Assembly: GCF_000520995.1 (NCBI RefSeq) | Contig: NZ_JACA01000026.1 | Coordinates: 96,374-160,373 of the forward strand | DNA: 64,000 nucleotides | Reading direction: 5' to 3' | Origin: Aquimarina macrocephali JAMB N27 | GTDB taxonomy: Bacteria; Bacteroidota; Bacteroidia; Flavobacteriales; Flavobacteriaceae | Shown here: in pieces, positions 44,846-54,485 of the stretch | Layout: every line of letters begins with the position of its first letter | How positions within the stretch are numbered: the stretch's first letter is position 1 | Position numbers and translations under genes: made by a program | The notes under the pieces: generated by a model | Told to the model about the DNA's origin: nothing | Databases searched by the model: none | What the model saw: only the letters and a program-made list of their open reading frames with translations

Positions 44846-47698
44846 CTATTTACTCAAATACATTTTACGTCTCGAATATAGATCATAAAACTGATCATCT
44901 TTAAGGTCGTCAATAAACAAAATACTCTCTCCTGTACTTTTCATTTCTGGACCCAATTTCTTATTAACATTAGGGAATTTATTGAAAGAAAATACCGGTT
45001 GTTTAATCGCATATCCATTTAGATGAGGTTTGAAATCAAAATCTGTCACTTTCTTTTCTCCCAGCATTACTTTGGTTGCATAGTTTACATAAGGTTCTCC
45101 GTATGCCTTAGCAATAAAAGGTACTGTTCTCGAAGCTCTTGGATTTGCTTCAATGATATATACTGTATCATCTTTGATAGCAAACTGAATATTTATTAAT
45201 CCCACGGTATTTAAGGCCAGAGCTATCTTATATGTATGATCTTTAATCTGTTGCATTACAAACTCTCCCAAATTAAATGGAGGTAAAGTAGCATTAGAAT
45301 CTCCTGAGTGAATTCCACACGGTTCTATATGCTCCATAATTCCTATGATATACACATTTTCACCATCACATATTGCATCTGCTTCTGCTTCGATCGCACC
45401 ATCCAGATAATGATCTAATAGTAATTTATTATTAGGGATTTTGCGTAGTAAGTCGACAACATGCTCTTCTAATTCCTGCTTATTGATTACGATCTTCATT
45501 CCTTGCCCTCCTAATACATAAGATGGTCTCACCAAAATTGGAAAATCCAAACGATCTGCCACTTCAAGTGCTTGATCTGCAGTTTCTGCAATATCAAACT
45601 CGGGATATGGAATATTGTTTTCCTGTAATAATTTAGAGAAATGCCCTCTATCTTCAGCAAGGTCAAGTGATTGGTAACTTGTTCCTATAATCTTAATTCC
45701 GTAGCGATCTAATTTTTCAGCAAGTTTTAATGCCGTTTGACCACCAAGTTGAACAATTACTCCTTCAGGTTTCTCATGTCTGATAACATCATAAATATGT
45801 TCCCAAAATACAGGTTCAAAATATAATTTATCGGCAGTGTCAAAATCAGTAGATACAGTTTCTGGGTTACAATTGATCATTATCGTTTCATATCCGCACT
45901 CTGCAGATGCCAAAACGCCATGCACACAACAATAATCAAACTCAATTCCTTGTCCAATCCTGTTAGGGCCTGAACCTAAAACAACAATTTTCTTTTTATC
46001 ACTAACAACACTTTCATTAGAAACATATTTTTCTCCTTCTGGTGTTTCTATTTCTGCTTCAAACGTAGAATAAAAGTAAGGAGTTTCGGCTTTAAATTCT
46101 GCAGCACATGTGTCTACTAATTTATACACTCTTTTTATTCCTAACTCATCTCTTTTGTTGTAGACTTCACTTTCATAACACCCTACCATATGTGCAATCT
46201 GTCTATCTGCAAAACCTTTTTGTTTAGCTTCCAGTATTAATTCTTTGGTAACAGATTGAATGGTATATGTCGAAATTTCTTTTTCAAGATTATATAATTC
46301 CTCATACTGTTTTAGGAACCACATATCTATTTTTGTGATTTCGTGTATTCTGCTTAATGGGATTCCCATCTGGATAGCGTCATAGATTACAAATACACGA
46401 TCCCAGCTGGCATAGGTAAGTTTATCTATAATTTGATCATAGTCTTTATATCCTTTTCCATCGGCACCAAGTCCGTTTCTCTTAATTTCTAATGACTGAG
46501 TAGCTTTATGCAATGCTTCCTGAAACGATCTACCAATTGCCATTACTTCTCCAACAGATTTCATCTGAAGTCCTAATGTACGATCAGACCCTTCGAATTT
46601 ATCAAAATTCCATCGTGGTATTTTTACAATTACATAATCCAATGTAGGTTCGAATAAAGCCGAAGTAGATTTGGTAATCTGGTTATCTAGTTCATCCAGG
46701 TTATATCCAATAGCCAGCTTTGCTGCTATTTTAGCAATCGGATATCCTGTTGCTTTTGATGCCAATGCAGAAGAACGAGAAACTCTAGGGTTAATCTCGA
46801 TCGCAATAATATCTTCATTTTCATCTGGGCTTACCGCAAACTGTACATTACATCCTCCTGCAAAATCTCCAATACTACGCATCATATGGATCGCCATATC
46901 ACGCATACGCTGAAAAGTTTTATCACTTAAAGTCATTGCGGGAGCAACGGTGATAGAATCGCCTGTATGGATTCCCATAGGATCCATATTCTCTATAGTA
47001 CAAATAATAACTACATTGTCATTATTATCTCTTAACAATTCTAATTCATACTCTTTCCACCCGATAAGGGCTTTATCAATCATTACTTCATGAATAGGAG
47101 AAACTTCTAGTCCACGAGTTAATAACTCGTCAAAATCTTCTTCCTTATAAACTATAGACGCACCTGCCCCACCAAGTGTATATGATGCTCTAATTACAAG
47201 AGGAAATCCAAATTCCTGAGCAATCTCTTTTCCTTTTAGATAAGAATTAGCAGTTGCCTGAGGAGCCATTGGAATCCCAATAGAAAGCATTAGTTCTCTA
47301 AACTGTTCTCTATCTTCAGTAATATTTATAGCATCAATATCTACTCCTATGATCTCTACTTCAAAATCTTTCCATATTCCTTTTTCATCTGCTTCAATAC
47401 AAAGATTAAGCGCAGTTTGACCTCCCATAGTGGGTAATACAGCATCAATCTGAGGGTGTTCTTTTAGAATCTGTATTATTGATTTGGTATTTAACGGTTT
47501 AAGATATACATGATCCGCCATAGAAGGATCTGTCATAATAGTAGCAGGATTCGAATTGATCAGAATAGTTTCTATTCCATCTTCTCTTAAAGAACGTAGT
47601 GCTTGTGTACCAGAATAATCAAACTCACACGCTTGACCAATAACAATTGGTCCCGATCCTATAATAAGTATACTTTTTAGTTTTTCTCTTTTTGGCAT
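44846..47698 (-). CDS. carB: Carbamoyl-phosphate synthase large subunit, lacking the allosteric domain
   Basis: The 950-residue protein has two ATP-grasp halves: GSGPIVIGQACEFDYSGTQ and GGQTALNL in the first, GSGPNRIGQGIEFDYCCVH and GGQTALKLAEKL in the second. It makes carbamoyl phosphate from glutamine-derived ammonia, bicarbonate and two ATP for pyrimidines and arginine. It stops after the second synthetase half (STGESILFIDD...), about 120 residues short of the E. coli enzyme, so the MGS-like domain that binds UMP and ornithine is missing, as usual in this group. The glutaminase carA is not in view. rpmH lies upstream. Confidence 0.95.
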   Translation of the reverse strand: MPKREKLKSILIIGSGPIVIGQACEFDYSGTQALRSLREDGIETILINSNPATIMTDPSMADHVYLKPLNTKSIIQILKEHPQIDAVLPTMGGQTALNLCIEADEKGIWKDFEVEIIGVDIDAINITEDREQFRELMLSIGIPMAPQATANSYLKGKEIAQEFGFPLVIRASYTLGGAGASIVYKEEDFDELLTRGLEVSPIHEVMIDKALIGWKEYELELLRDNNDNVVIICTIENMDPMGIHTGDSITVAPAMTLSDKTFQRMRDMAIHMMRSIGDFAGGCNVQFAVSPDENEDIIAIEINPRVSRSSALASKATGYPIAKIAAKLAIGYNLDELDNQITKSTSALFEPTLDYVIVKIPRWNFDKFEGSDRTLGLQMKSVGEVMAIGRSFQEALHKATQSLEIKRNGLGADGKGYKDYDQIIDKLTYASWDRVFVIYDAIQMGIPLSRIHEITKIDMWFLKQYEELYNLEKEISTYTIQSVTKELILEAKQKGFADRQIAHMVGCYESEVYNKRDELGIKRVYKLVDTCAAEFKAETPYFYSTFEAEIETPEGEKYVSNESVVSDKKKIVVLGSGPNRIGQGIEFDYCCVHGVLASAECGYETIMINCNPETVSTDFDTADKLYFEPVFWEHIYDVIRHEKPEGVIVQLGGQTALKLAEKLDRYGIKIIGTSYQSLDLAEDRGHFSKLLQENNIPYPEFDIAETADQALEVADRLDFPILVRPSYVLGGQGMKIVINKQELEEHVVDLLRKIPNNKLLLDHYLDGAIEAEADAICDGENVYIIGIMEHIEPCGIHSGDSNATLPPFNLGEFVMQQIKDHTYKIALALNTVGLINIQFAIKDDTVYIIEANPRASRTVPFIAKAYGEPYVNYATKVMLGEKKVTDFDFKPHLNGYAIKQPVFSFNKFPNVNKKLGPEMKSTGESILFIDDLKDDQFYDLYSRRKMYLSK

Positions 47699-47741
47699 GT
47701 AATAACAGTATTGGCTTTTCCTATAAAATTATGTATTAGAT

Positions 47742-47774
47742 ATAAAAAAAGGCGTTACCTATAAAGTAACACCT
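47742..47774 (-). terminator. Terminator of rpmH
   Basis: On the minus strand, AAGGTGTTAC and GTAACGCCTT pair (one G-T) and lead into a T run; carB follows 44 bp later, so carB may depend on readthrough or on a promoter I cannot identify. Confidence 0.7.
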
Positions 47775-47799
47775 TCAATATTTTTAATGAACGTTATCA

Positions 47800-47958
47800 T
47801 TAGTGCTTATGTCTTAGTTCAGACGAAACAGATATTTTCTTTCTTCCTTTTGCTCTTCTACGAGCCAACACCTTTCTACCATTTGCAGAAGCCATACGCT
47901 CTCTGAAACCGTGTTTGTTTTTTCTCTTTCTCTTCGATGGTTGAAACGTTCTTTTCAT
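47800..47958 (-). CDS. rpmH: 50S ribosomal protein L34
   Basis: The 52-residue basic protein reads [20 protein letters not shown] and continues [19 protein letters not shown], the highly conserved L34 sequence, ending SSELRHKH. L34 is part of the large ribosomal subunit. It is preceded by a textbook promoter (48034-48064) and followed by a terminator. It is separate from the rnpA neighbour seen in other bacteria; carB lies downstream. Confidence 0.97.
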   Translation of the reverse strand: MKRTFQPSKRKRKNKHGFRERMASANGRKVLARRRAKGRKKISVSSELRHKH

Positions 47959-48033
47959 TGCTGTATATCTTTATAAATCTTCTTGAAATATCTAACTTGA
48001 TCTTTTATGAGAACTTCTTCCCAAAACTGCGGG

Positions 48034-48064
48034 CAAATATACAAAGAGTTTTTACTTTGACAAA
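48034..48064 (-). promoter_or_regulatory. Promoter of rpmH
   Basis: On the minus strand TTTG (48064-48061), a 19-base spacer and TATATTTG (48041-48034) form an exact consensus. Confidence 0.85.
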
Positions 48065-48134
48065 CGTAAATATCAAATATTTTTTATCCAAAAAAATTAG
48101 TTTCTTTGCACAAGAAAATCACAATCCTATTTTC

Positions 48135-49019
48135 ATGAAAAAATCAATCATTTTTATACTAGTACTATTACTATCAATTACCGGGTTTTCTCAAGCTACT
48201 TTGCAATATAATTTAAATGTTGGAGATTCTTTTGCAATTCGCCAGGATTCTGAACAGATAATTACACAAGATATTTCTGGAACGAAGCAAACGATCACAA
48301 ATGATATTAGCGCAGAGATGTCTTTTGTAGTGAAAAAAGTAGAAAATAGCCTGTTTTATATAGAAATGAAATATCAAATATTAAAAATGAAAACGAGTTC
48401 TCCCTCTTTAGGAGTTCTTATGGATATGGATACTTCTATAATACCAGATTCTACTGATATACAAGGTCTTATTTTTCAAGGACTTATTAACTCCCCTATT
48501 ACCATGGTAATGCAAAAAAATGGCAAAATTAATGCTTTAGAGGGAACAGAAGTCCTTATTGATAATATGATAAAAAATGCTGGCATTACAGATCCAAATG
48601 CTGTGGCACAAGTACGCACTAGTTTAGATCAACAATGGGGAGATAACCAATTATTGGGTAATTTTGAGCAAATGACCTATATCTATGGTGATAATAAAGC
48701 TACATTAGGTGACCAATGGGAAAATGAGTATACTGGGAAAATGAAAAGTAAAAATAAATGGAATATTGCCTCAATTACGGATGAAAATGCTACTATTGCA
48801 GGTACATCAGAAGTAGAAATGGAAAATGTAAATGCTAGCGCTACTGTAATCGTATCGGGTTCTCAAAAAGCAATGATAACTGTTAATAGTAAAACAGGGC
48901 TTATGCTAGAAGGAAGCACAGAAGGTATCTGTAAAGGAAATACATTAATCTCTACCATGCCGGACACTAAAATACCTACGTCAATAAAATTTAAAAACAA
49001 CTACAAAACAATAAAATAA
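48135..49019 (+). CDS. DUF6263 family exported protein
   Basis: The 294-residue protein has a signal peptide (about 1-20, ITGFSQA) and a beta-rich mature domain with LNVGDSFAIRQDSEQIITQD at its start, MVMQKNGKINALEGTE in the middle and GDQWENEYTGKMKSKNKW near 200. It matches the DUF6263 group; function is unknown. ATG 48135 is chosen because it directly precedes the signal peptide. A small TPR gene starts eight bases downstream. Confidence 0.75.
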   Translation: MKKSIIFILVLLLSITGFSQATLQYNLNVGDSFAIRQDSEQIITQDISGTKQTITNDISAEMSFVVKKVENSLFYIEMKYQILKMKTSSPSLGVLMDMDTSIIPDSTDIQGLIFQGLINSPITMVMQKNGKINALEGTEVLIDNMIKNAGITDPNAVAQVRTSLDQQWGDNQLLGNFEQMTYIYGDNKATLGDQWENEYTGKMKSKNKWNIASITDENATIAGTSEVEMENVNASATVIVSGSQKAMITVNSKTGLMLEGSTEGICKGNTLISTMPDTKIPTSIKFKNNYKTIK

Positions 49020-49027
49020 GGTTTAAA

Positions 49028-49543
49028 ATGTACAATAAAAATATAAAATTAGTAATCGCAGCAATCGTTACCGGAGTAGCAATATGGCAGATAGTAGAAG
49101 GATATGTAGGTAATGGAATTATGCTTATTTTATTAGCTGCTATTTTTGTCTTTTTATACTTTAAAAACGAATTAATTCTCCTGGCTTTCTTAAGGTTACG
49201 TAAACAAGATTTTGAGGGTGCCAAAAAATGGTTAAACAAAATCAAAAACCCCGAAAGTGCTCTTACCATAAAACAACAAGGATACCACAACTACCTTCTT
49301 GGTATTATGCTATCGCAAACCAATATCACACAAGCCGAAAAACATCTTAAAAAAGCAATTAAGCTAGGATTATCGATGAATCAGGATCTTGCAGTGGCAA
49401 AATTAAATCTTGCTGGTATTGCAATGACTAAACGTCGTAAAAGAGAGGCCCAAATGTTACTCACAGAAGCTAAAAAATTAGACAAACACAACATGCTTAA
49501 GGATCAGATAACAATGATGAAACAGCAAATGAAGAAAATTTAG
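49028..49543 (+). CDS. Membrane protein with tetratricopeptide-like repeats
   Basis: The 171-residue protein has two membrane segments (about 5-22 and 28-45) and a C-terminal helical part with TPR-like repeats (LRKQDFEGAKKWLNKIKNPES, GIMLSQTNITQAEKHLKKAIKLG, LNLAGIAMTKRRKREAQMLLTEAKKLD). It may act as a scaffold at the inner membrane, facing the cytoplasm. Its start is eight bases after the DUF6263 stop, so the two are one transcript. Confidence 0.65.
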   Translation: MYNKNIKLVIAAIVTGVAIWQIVEGYVGNGIMLILLAAIFVFLYFKNELILLAFLRLRKQDFEGAKKWLNKIKNPESALTIKQQGYHNYLLGIMLSQTNITQAEKHLKKAIKLGLSMNQDLAVAKLNLAGIAMTKRRKREAQMLLTEAKKLDKHNMLKDQITMMKQQMKKI

Positions 49544-49693
49544 GCATACTAATTGTATTAAAAATTACGTTTAATGATAGTTTAATACAATCTTTAGAAC
49601 GTTTTTTAATTAAGCTAACAACTAAAGTTTTACACCTAAAAAATGTTATTTTTGATGGCATTATATTACATTAGCTACCGTAATCTATTTATA

Positions 49694-50503
49694 ATGAAGA
49701 AATTATTAGTATTAGGAATACTCTCTTTATATTTTAGCAATTCCTTTGCTCAAGAAGAAAGACAAATACCATTTTCGGTTGCTATTTCGGCACATATCGT
49801 AAAATATAACCAAAAAATTGATCTTGCTTATCAAGATAAAGATTTGGAACGTGCTGAATTCTTATTTGACTCTCTGGTAACTAATCACCTTAGTGGAACT
49901 TATATGGATAACTTTAATGTATATCCACTAAAAGGAGATCCTATTCTTTTAAGAGATTACGAAAAACCAATTTTTCTTATTACATATGCTTCCTGGTGTG
50001 TTCCTGGCATTGGAGAAATCCCTGCGCTAAATGATCTAGCCGATAGATTTCATGATCAGATTGACTTTGTAGTGCTCTTCTGGGATAATAAAGAAAAATT
50101 AAAAGAAAAAGTAAAAGAGTACAATAGCAACATTCACCTAGTCCACATTGATGAAAAAACGAATCAGGATTCATATATTATCAATAAATTAAAGCACGCA
50201 TTAGGCTTTCCCATGATGTATTTTATGGGTGGAGATAAAAAGATACTGGATATTAGAAAAATTGTTACTCATCACTCAAGTGAAACACTAAGTAACTCTT
50301 ACAACATCCACTTTAATTCATTATCAAAGGGCGTTTCTCTTTTAATTGCTGATTTAGATTTAAATACTGAAATGAACAATACCGAAGCCGAAGCAAAAGA
50401 AAATGAAGATCGACGTACAGATGAGGAACGTGATATTGATGAAGAATATGAAAGATATAAACGAGAACGCGATTCTATAAATATCAAAAAGGATAATAAC
50501 TAA
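49694..50503 (+). CDS. TlpA/thioredoxin-like protein lacking the second redox cysteine
   Basis: The 269-residue protein has a signal peptide (about 1-20, SNSFAQ), then a thioredoxin-like domain with FLITYASWCVPGIGEIPALN (95-114). The usual WCxxC is WCVPG here: Cys102 is kept but the second cysteine is glycine (105). Other thioredoxin traits follow (DFVVLFWDN; cis-proline FPMMYF). The C-terminus is a charged stretch rich in Glu and Arg. It could be a resolving-deficient or binding version of the family. A TTG or ATG further upstream (49643) gives no sensible signal. Confidence 0.78.
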   Translation: MKKLLVLGILSLYFSNSFAQEERQIPFSVAISAHIVKYNQKIDLAYQDKDLERAEFLFDSLVTNHLSGTYMDNFNVYPLKGDPILLRDYEKPIFLITYASWCVPGIGEIPALNDLADRFHDQIDFVVLFWDNKEKLKEKVKEYNSNIHLVHIDEKTNQDSYIINKLKHALGFPMMYFMGGDKKILDIRKIVTHHSSETLSNSYNIHFNSLSKGVSLLIADLDLNTEMNNTEAEAKENEDRRTDEERDIDEEYERYKRERDSINIKKDNN

Positions 50504-50647
50504 TCACTGTTTTCTTTCTTGCTCTTGTTTTTTAACATCATTCCATAACAAACTTTCACTGGAAACAGGGTATTTGTATTCTTTTAAAAATACTAATTTT
50601 GAAAGACTTTTTACCAAAAGTGGTTTAAGAGTTCAAAAAACAATATA

Positions 50648-51520
50648 ATGAATTTACCAAAGGCTTTAGCATTATCTCTGTTCATTTTAACAAGCTGTTC
50701 CAACTCTTCAAAAAAGGAAGAAGCAATTATCAGAAACATAGAAAAAGAAGTGCAAAGCACTAAAACTCAAAAAATTAAAATGACAAAATTTTATCTTCTT
50801 GTTCATTTTTATAACGAATCTCATGGCAGCATATTCATAAACGGGCTACCCGTACTTTATAGATCTCAAGAAGACACCAAATCTGGTACCAGAAGTAAAT
50901 CATCGCAGATACCTATAGGAGATTTCCTAATCAACGGGAAGAATACAATACGGCTTTCAGGGAACTTTAAAAAATACGAAATTGGTATTTATCAACCCGA
51001 AATTGGTCAATTCATTGATGAAGGTATAAAAATAGAATTGAAAGAAGAAAAACCAGATTTTTTTATCTTTGAAATAGATGGTATTGATGATCGCCTATGG
51101 GATCATACTGAGGATTTTGAATCCTCGGATCATAAAAGTTTTGCAGAGTTTGTATCCCAAGTAGATCAAATGATTAAAAAAGGGTTGACAGACAAATATT
51201 TAAAAGTCAATCAGGTTAAAATGCAAAAATTATTAAAAGAAAGGAATTCTAACGAGTTATCAGTATTCATGAAAGATCTAGAAGCTGATATTCAAGAATC
51301 TTTTCAAACCATCAGAGAAGGAAAAGAATACACCCCAATAGACATTCCTGAGAATGAGGTTACATATCATATCTCTACTTCAAAAAAACTGGCAACAATA
51401 ACTCATAAAAACAAGCCATATTTTACTGGTTTTATAAATAATAAATATAGTGACGTTTGGGGCTGGAAAATCATATACATGAAGAAAGACGGAGATTTTA
51501 TACCTATTATAGATTTTTAA
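50648..51520 (+). CDS. Lipoprotein of unknown function
   Basis: The 290-residue protein has lipobox LFILTSCSN (Cys 17), then a helical linker and a mixed domain containing FILVHFYNES, FINGLPVLYRSQEDTKSG and DRLWDHTEDFESSDH. It is probably anchored in the outer membrane. No family is recognised. It precedes a convergent TauE-like gene by 7 bp. Confidence 0.62.
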   Translation: MNLPKALALSLFILTSCSNSSKKEEAIIRNIEKEVQSTKTQKIKMTKFYLLVHFYNESHGSIFINGLPVLYRSQEDTKSGTRSKSSQIPIGDFLINGKNTIRLSGNFKKYEIGIYQPEIGQFIDEGIKIELKEEKPDFFIFEIDGIDDRLWDHTEDFESSDHKSFAEFVSQVDQMIKKGLTDKYLKVNQVKMQKLLKERNSNELSVFMKDLEADIQESFQTIREGKEYTPIDIPENEVTYHISTSKKLATITHKNKPYFTGFINNKYSDVWGWKIIYMKKDGDFIPIIDF

Positions 51521-51527
51521 GATACTA

Positions 51528-51896
51528 TTATTTTCCAAAAATCATTTTTATCGCCACTATTAACAATACTCCTCCAAAGATTTTTTTTAGTAATGCCTGA
51601 TTTATAGAAATTGCTAATTTACTTCCTAAATATCCTCCTATAATAAAAGTTATTGCTATTATAATTGCGTATTTCCAGTTCACAAATCCTTCCTGGTAGT
51701 AGTTATATGCTGCTAATAGCGTTACAGGAACTGCCAGCACCGCAAGGCTAGTTCCCTGTGCTTCGTGTTGAGAAAAGTTTACCCATAAAATCAGAAGAGG
51801 AATCATAATCACACTTCCTCCAATCCCCAATGTTCCACTAAAAAAACCTGCTAATAACCCAATTAAAATTAACGAAATAAGTACTGAAGTATTCAC
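51528..51896 (-). CDS. Half-size TauE/SafE family membrane protein
   Basis: The 122-residue protein has about four membrane segments and one TauE/SafE repeat (LAGFFSGTLGIGGSVIMIPLLIL, about 15-37; YLGSKLAISINQALLKKIFG near 89-108). Normal members have two repeats in about 250 residues, so this is one half and would need to form a dimer. Many Flavobacteriia carry this short form. Substrate unknown. Confidence 0.78.
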   Translation of the reverse strand: MNTSVLISLILIGLLAGFFSGTLGIGGSVIMIPLLILWVNFSQHEAQGTSLAVLAVPVTLLAAYNYYQEGFVNWKYAIIIAITFIIGGYLGSKLAISINQALLKKIFGGVLLIVAIKMIFGK

Positions 51897-52107
51897 ACAT
51901 TTAAATTTTAGTAATCACTTGGTAACTAGTTATAAAATTAAGAACATATAATCACAACGTTCTCTTATTAAAAGTAGTTTCAAACATTTCCATTTACCAG
52001 AAATCCAAACAATAACCGGCATTAGATATTTTTCTTAATGCCATATCATGCCATATTTCATACTACTTTAAAACAAGTAGCTAACTTAGATAAAAAATCT
52101 CAAATTA

Positions 52108-53058
52108 TTATTGTCCGGTTGTAGTTTTGTAATAACCTTCTCTTGGTATTTTTATAAGATACTCTTTACCAGAATGATTATTTAAACGGGCTTCTCTAAG
52201 CCAGGGATTATGTAGTTTTAAAATTTTATAATTGATATCATATTGCTCGGCAAAAGCAGTGAAATCAGCAATAGGTTCATCTACCAAAACATTAAATGTA
52301 GGGATATGAGTATATAAATCTTCATTACTAAAATTAAAGCCGTATTTCTTTGGGTTGCTTAAGATTTCTTTCACTGCAACAATTCTAAATACATATCTTC
52401 CAGTCTCTTCTCCTAATAAAAGATCATAGTATGAAGCCACTTTTTGTTTTTCTAGTCGTTTATTAACCCCTGCTCTACCAGCATTATAGGCTGCTGCTGC
52501 CAAAGTCCAAGAACCAAATTTTTCTTTTGCTTTTTTAAGATATCTACAAGCCACCATTGTGGATTTCTCGATATGATAACGTTCGTCTACATTTTCATTT
52601 ACCTCTAGTCCGTACTCTTTAGCTGTGCCTTTTAAGATTTGCCAAAACCCTGTTGCTCTTGCTGGAGATACTGCTTGAGTCAAGCTACTCTCGATTACCG
52701 CCAGATATTTAAAATCATCAGGAACGCCTTGTTCTTTAAGGATTGGTTCTATAATCGGGAAATACTTATTTGCTCTTTTAAAAAGAAGTAAACCATTAGA
52801 TTGCCAGTAGGTATTAACTAACAATTCTCTATCCATTCGCTCTCTTATATCTGGATTTTCTATTGGAACTAATTCTCCAGAAAAATTAAGATTATCTGGC
52901 ATTGCTATAGCATATACATTATAATCATTTATCAATTTTTCTTCTAGAACTTCTTGTGCCAAAGGTTTTTCTGGCTGATGGTCTTGTGTAGCATTTACTA
53001 AAATTCCGAAGGTGAACAGCACACCTAAGAGAACTAAAAATTTCTTAATTGTTTTCAT
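52108..53058 (-). CDS. Lytic transglycosylase (SLT domain, MltD-like)
   Basis: The 316-residue protein has a signal peptide (about 1-23, GILVNATQ) and an SLT goose-lysozyme-like domain: catalytic E123 in LAVIESSLTQAVSPARATGFWQI, then AAAAYNAGRAGVNKRL and the C-terminal region that often carries LysM domains. The final part (LHNPWLREARLNNHSGKEYLIKIP) resembles a LysM-like segment. It cleaves the MurNAc-GlcNAc bond of peptidoglycan in the periplasm. The gene is alone on the minus strand. Confidence 0.9.
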   Translation of the reverse strand: MKTIKKFLVLLGVLFTFGILVNATQDHQPEKPLAQEVLEEKLINDYNVYAIAMPDNLNFSGELVPIENPDIRERMDRELLVNTYWQSNGLLLFKRANKYFPIIEPILKEQGVPDDFKYLAVIESSLTQAVSPARATGFWQILKGTAKEYGLEVNENVDERYHIEKSTMVACRYLKKAKEKFGSWTLAAAAYNAGRAGVNKRLEKQKVASYYDLLLGEETGRYVFRIVAVKEILSNPKKYGFNFSNEDLYTHIPTFNVLVDEPIADFTAFAEQYDINYKILKLHNPWLREARLNNHSGKEYLIKIPREGYYKTTTGQ

Positions 53059-53125
53059 TACTTAAGTAGATTTTGATTTTATTGGGGAATAAAATTTATT
53101 TTACAATATAGCGTAAAAAGTTAGA

Positions 53126-53797
53126 TTAACGCAAGTTATCACTAATTATTTCGGGCAAATGTTTATTAAACCACTTAGCTCTATTTACAATCATAACATG
53201 AGTTCCCCCATCAACTGTTATACATTTTTTTATATTTGCGATAGGAAAAACGATGTCTTTATCACCATGAATATGAATAAGCTCATCTGGTGTTTTTTCC
53301 TGATCCCAGCATACCATTTTTTCAATAGCCCAATCTAAATATCTTTTATCATTAATTGATAAATATTTTTGATACATAGCAGCTCGTTTTTTTGCAAAAT
53401 CACCAAAAGCCAATTTTTCCCAATTATCTATTTTAGAAACTATTGCTGTAGGCAACAATTTATAGGCCCTGGTTTTTCTGGCAATTTTAATTCGAGTAGG
53501 TAACTCAAACTTGTTTTTAACACTCGAAATAATAATAAGTTTCTTTAAATTCAAATACCTACTCATCTCTTGCACCATAACTCCTCCAAACGACACTCCG
53601 ATCAAGATGCAATTTTTATGCTCAATTTCTTCACACATACGTTTGGCATAATTCTCTATAGATTCATTCTTATCAGGAATCTTCCAAGGTAGGGTTTGAG
53701 TCACAAATTTATCCTTGGGAAGCTTAATATATTCGAAAATTGAAACATCTGCTGCCATTCCTGGAACAAAATAAACATGGCTAACTTCCTGCGACAT
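53126..53797 (-). CDS. Alpha/beta hydrolase
   Basis: The 223-residue protein starts at ATG 53797 (MSQEVSHVYF); an upstream TTG at 53857 lies inside the -7 promoter sequence. It has an alpha/beta-hydrolase core with a YFVPGMAADVSIFEYI oxyanion region, nucleophile S in LIGVSFGGVMVQEM (the GxSxGG elbow), and a later IHGDKDIVFPIANI with Asp and VDGGTHVMI with His. Substrate unknown. It is divergent from the GNAT-like gene. Confidence 0.83.
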   Translation of the reverse strand: MSQEVSHVYFVPGMAADVSIFEYIKLPKDKFVTQTLPWKIPDKNESIENYAKRMCEEIEHKNCILIGVSFGGVMVQEMSRYLNLKKLIIISSVKNKFELPTRIKIARKTRAYKLLPTAIVSKIDNWEKLAFGDFAKKRAAMYQKYLSINDKRYLDWAIEKMVCWDQEKTPDELIHIHGDKDIVFPIANIKKCITVDGGTHVMIVNRAKWFNKHLPEIISDNLR

Positions 53798-54094
53798 AGG
53801 TATTTTAACAGTGGGTATTAAATTTAAAACTCTAATTTTCTTATCTTTGCGTATCAAAATTATAGTATTCCTTTGTTAGAAAAAAGGAAATATTGAGTTA
53901 AATTTTTGCAAAAGGGAATTTTAGAACTAACTAATCTTAGTTAGAAGAGGCAAGGTTAAACCTTATTTTTTTTAAGTTAATAACCTTTATTTCAGATAGA
54001 TATATCTAGAAAACCTTCTCTAATAAGGTTGTTATGATTAGTAAGGTTAACTCCTTATAAACATTTGATTAAATACCTCATAATTTTAAAAAAT

Positions 54095-54406
54095 ATGGAG
54101 AACATGAGTGCTGTTGAATTAGAAATTATCGACAATGAATTTCTAAGACAATTCGAAACTACAATTGACGGTCAAAAAGCAAAGATCGAATACGCGCTAC
54201 AAGAAAGAAAAATTTTTCTTACTAAACTTATCATGAGTGAAGAACACCTTGAAAAAGGTTATGAACAAGATTTTATCATTGCAGTATTTAATGTAATTGA
54301 AGATCGCAATATTAGATTAGTACCTACTAGTCCTATTATTGCAAAATTTATGCGAAAGAACCGAAGGAAATATAAAGATCTACTTCCTGTCGGAATAAAC
54401 ATATAG
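54095..54406 (+). CDS. GNAT-related small N-acetyltransferase (YjdJ type)
   Basis: The 103-residue protein starts at ATG 54095 (or 54104) and has ETTIDGQKAKIEYALQERKI, TKLIMSEEHLEKGYEQDFII and NIRLVPTSPIIAKFMRKNRRKY, the layout of Gcn5-related proteins of the YjdJ type (PF14542), which lack parts of the full GNAT fold. The substrate is unknown. An upstream TTG at 54065 has no support. A strong bidirectional terminator follows. Confidence 0.7.
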   Translation: MENMSAVELEIIDNEFLRQFETTIDGQKAKIEYALQERKIFLTKLIMSEEHLEKGYEQDFIIAVFNVIEDRNIRLVPTSPIIAKFMRKNRRKYKDLLPVGINI

Positions 54407-54421
54407 TTTACTACATTATTA

Positions 54422-54461
54422 GTACAAAAAAAGTCTGCTTTACGGCAGACTTTTTTTGTAC
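54422..54461. terminator. Bidirectional terminator between the GNAT-like gene and mtaB
   Basis: A 17-bp perfect stem (GTACAAAAAAAGTCTGC and its complement) with a six-base loop carries both A and T runs. Confidence 0.9.
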
Positions 54462-54485
54462 TATATATAGAACTCTTCTTAGTTT

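Noticed and set aside
47786..47801. AATGAACGTTATCATT, a second TGA-N6-TCA dyad near rpmH
   Set aside because: It lies between the rpmH stop and its terminator, not near a promoter, so it is likely chance.
50507..50634. Minus-strand open frame of about 42 codons (ends LLWNDVKKQEQERKQ)
   Set aside because: It has no ATG and no identifiable family; it lies in a promoter region for the lipoprotein gene, so I treat it as chance.
53926..53943. CTAACTAATCTTAGTTAG dyad between the hydrolase and GNAT-like genes
   Set aside because: It is a short AT-rich dyad with no match to a known site and no spacing support.
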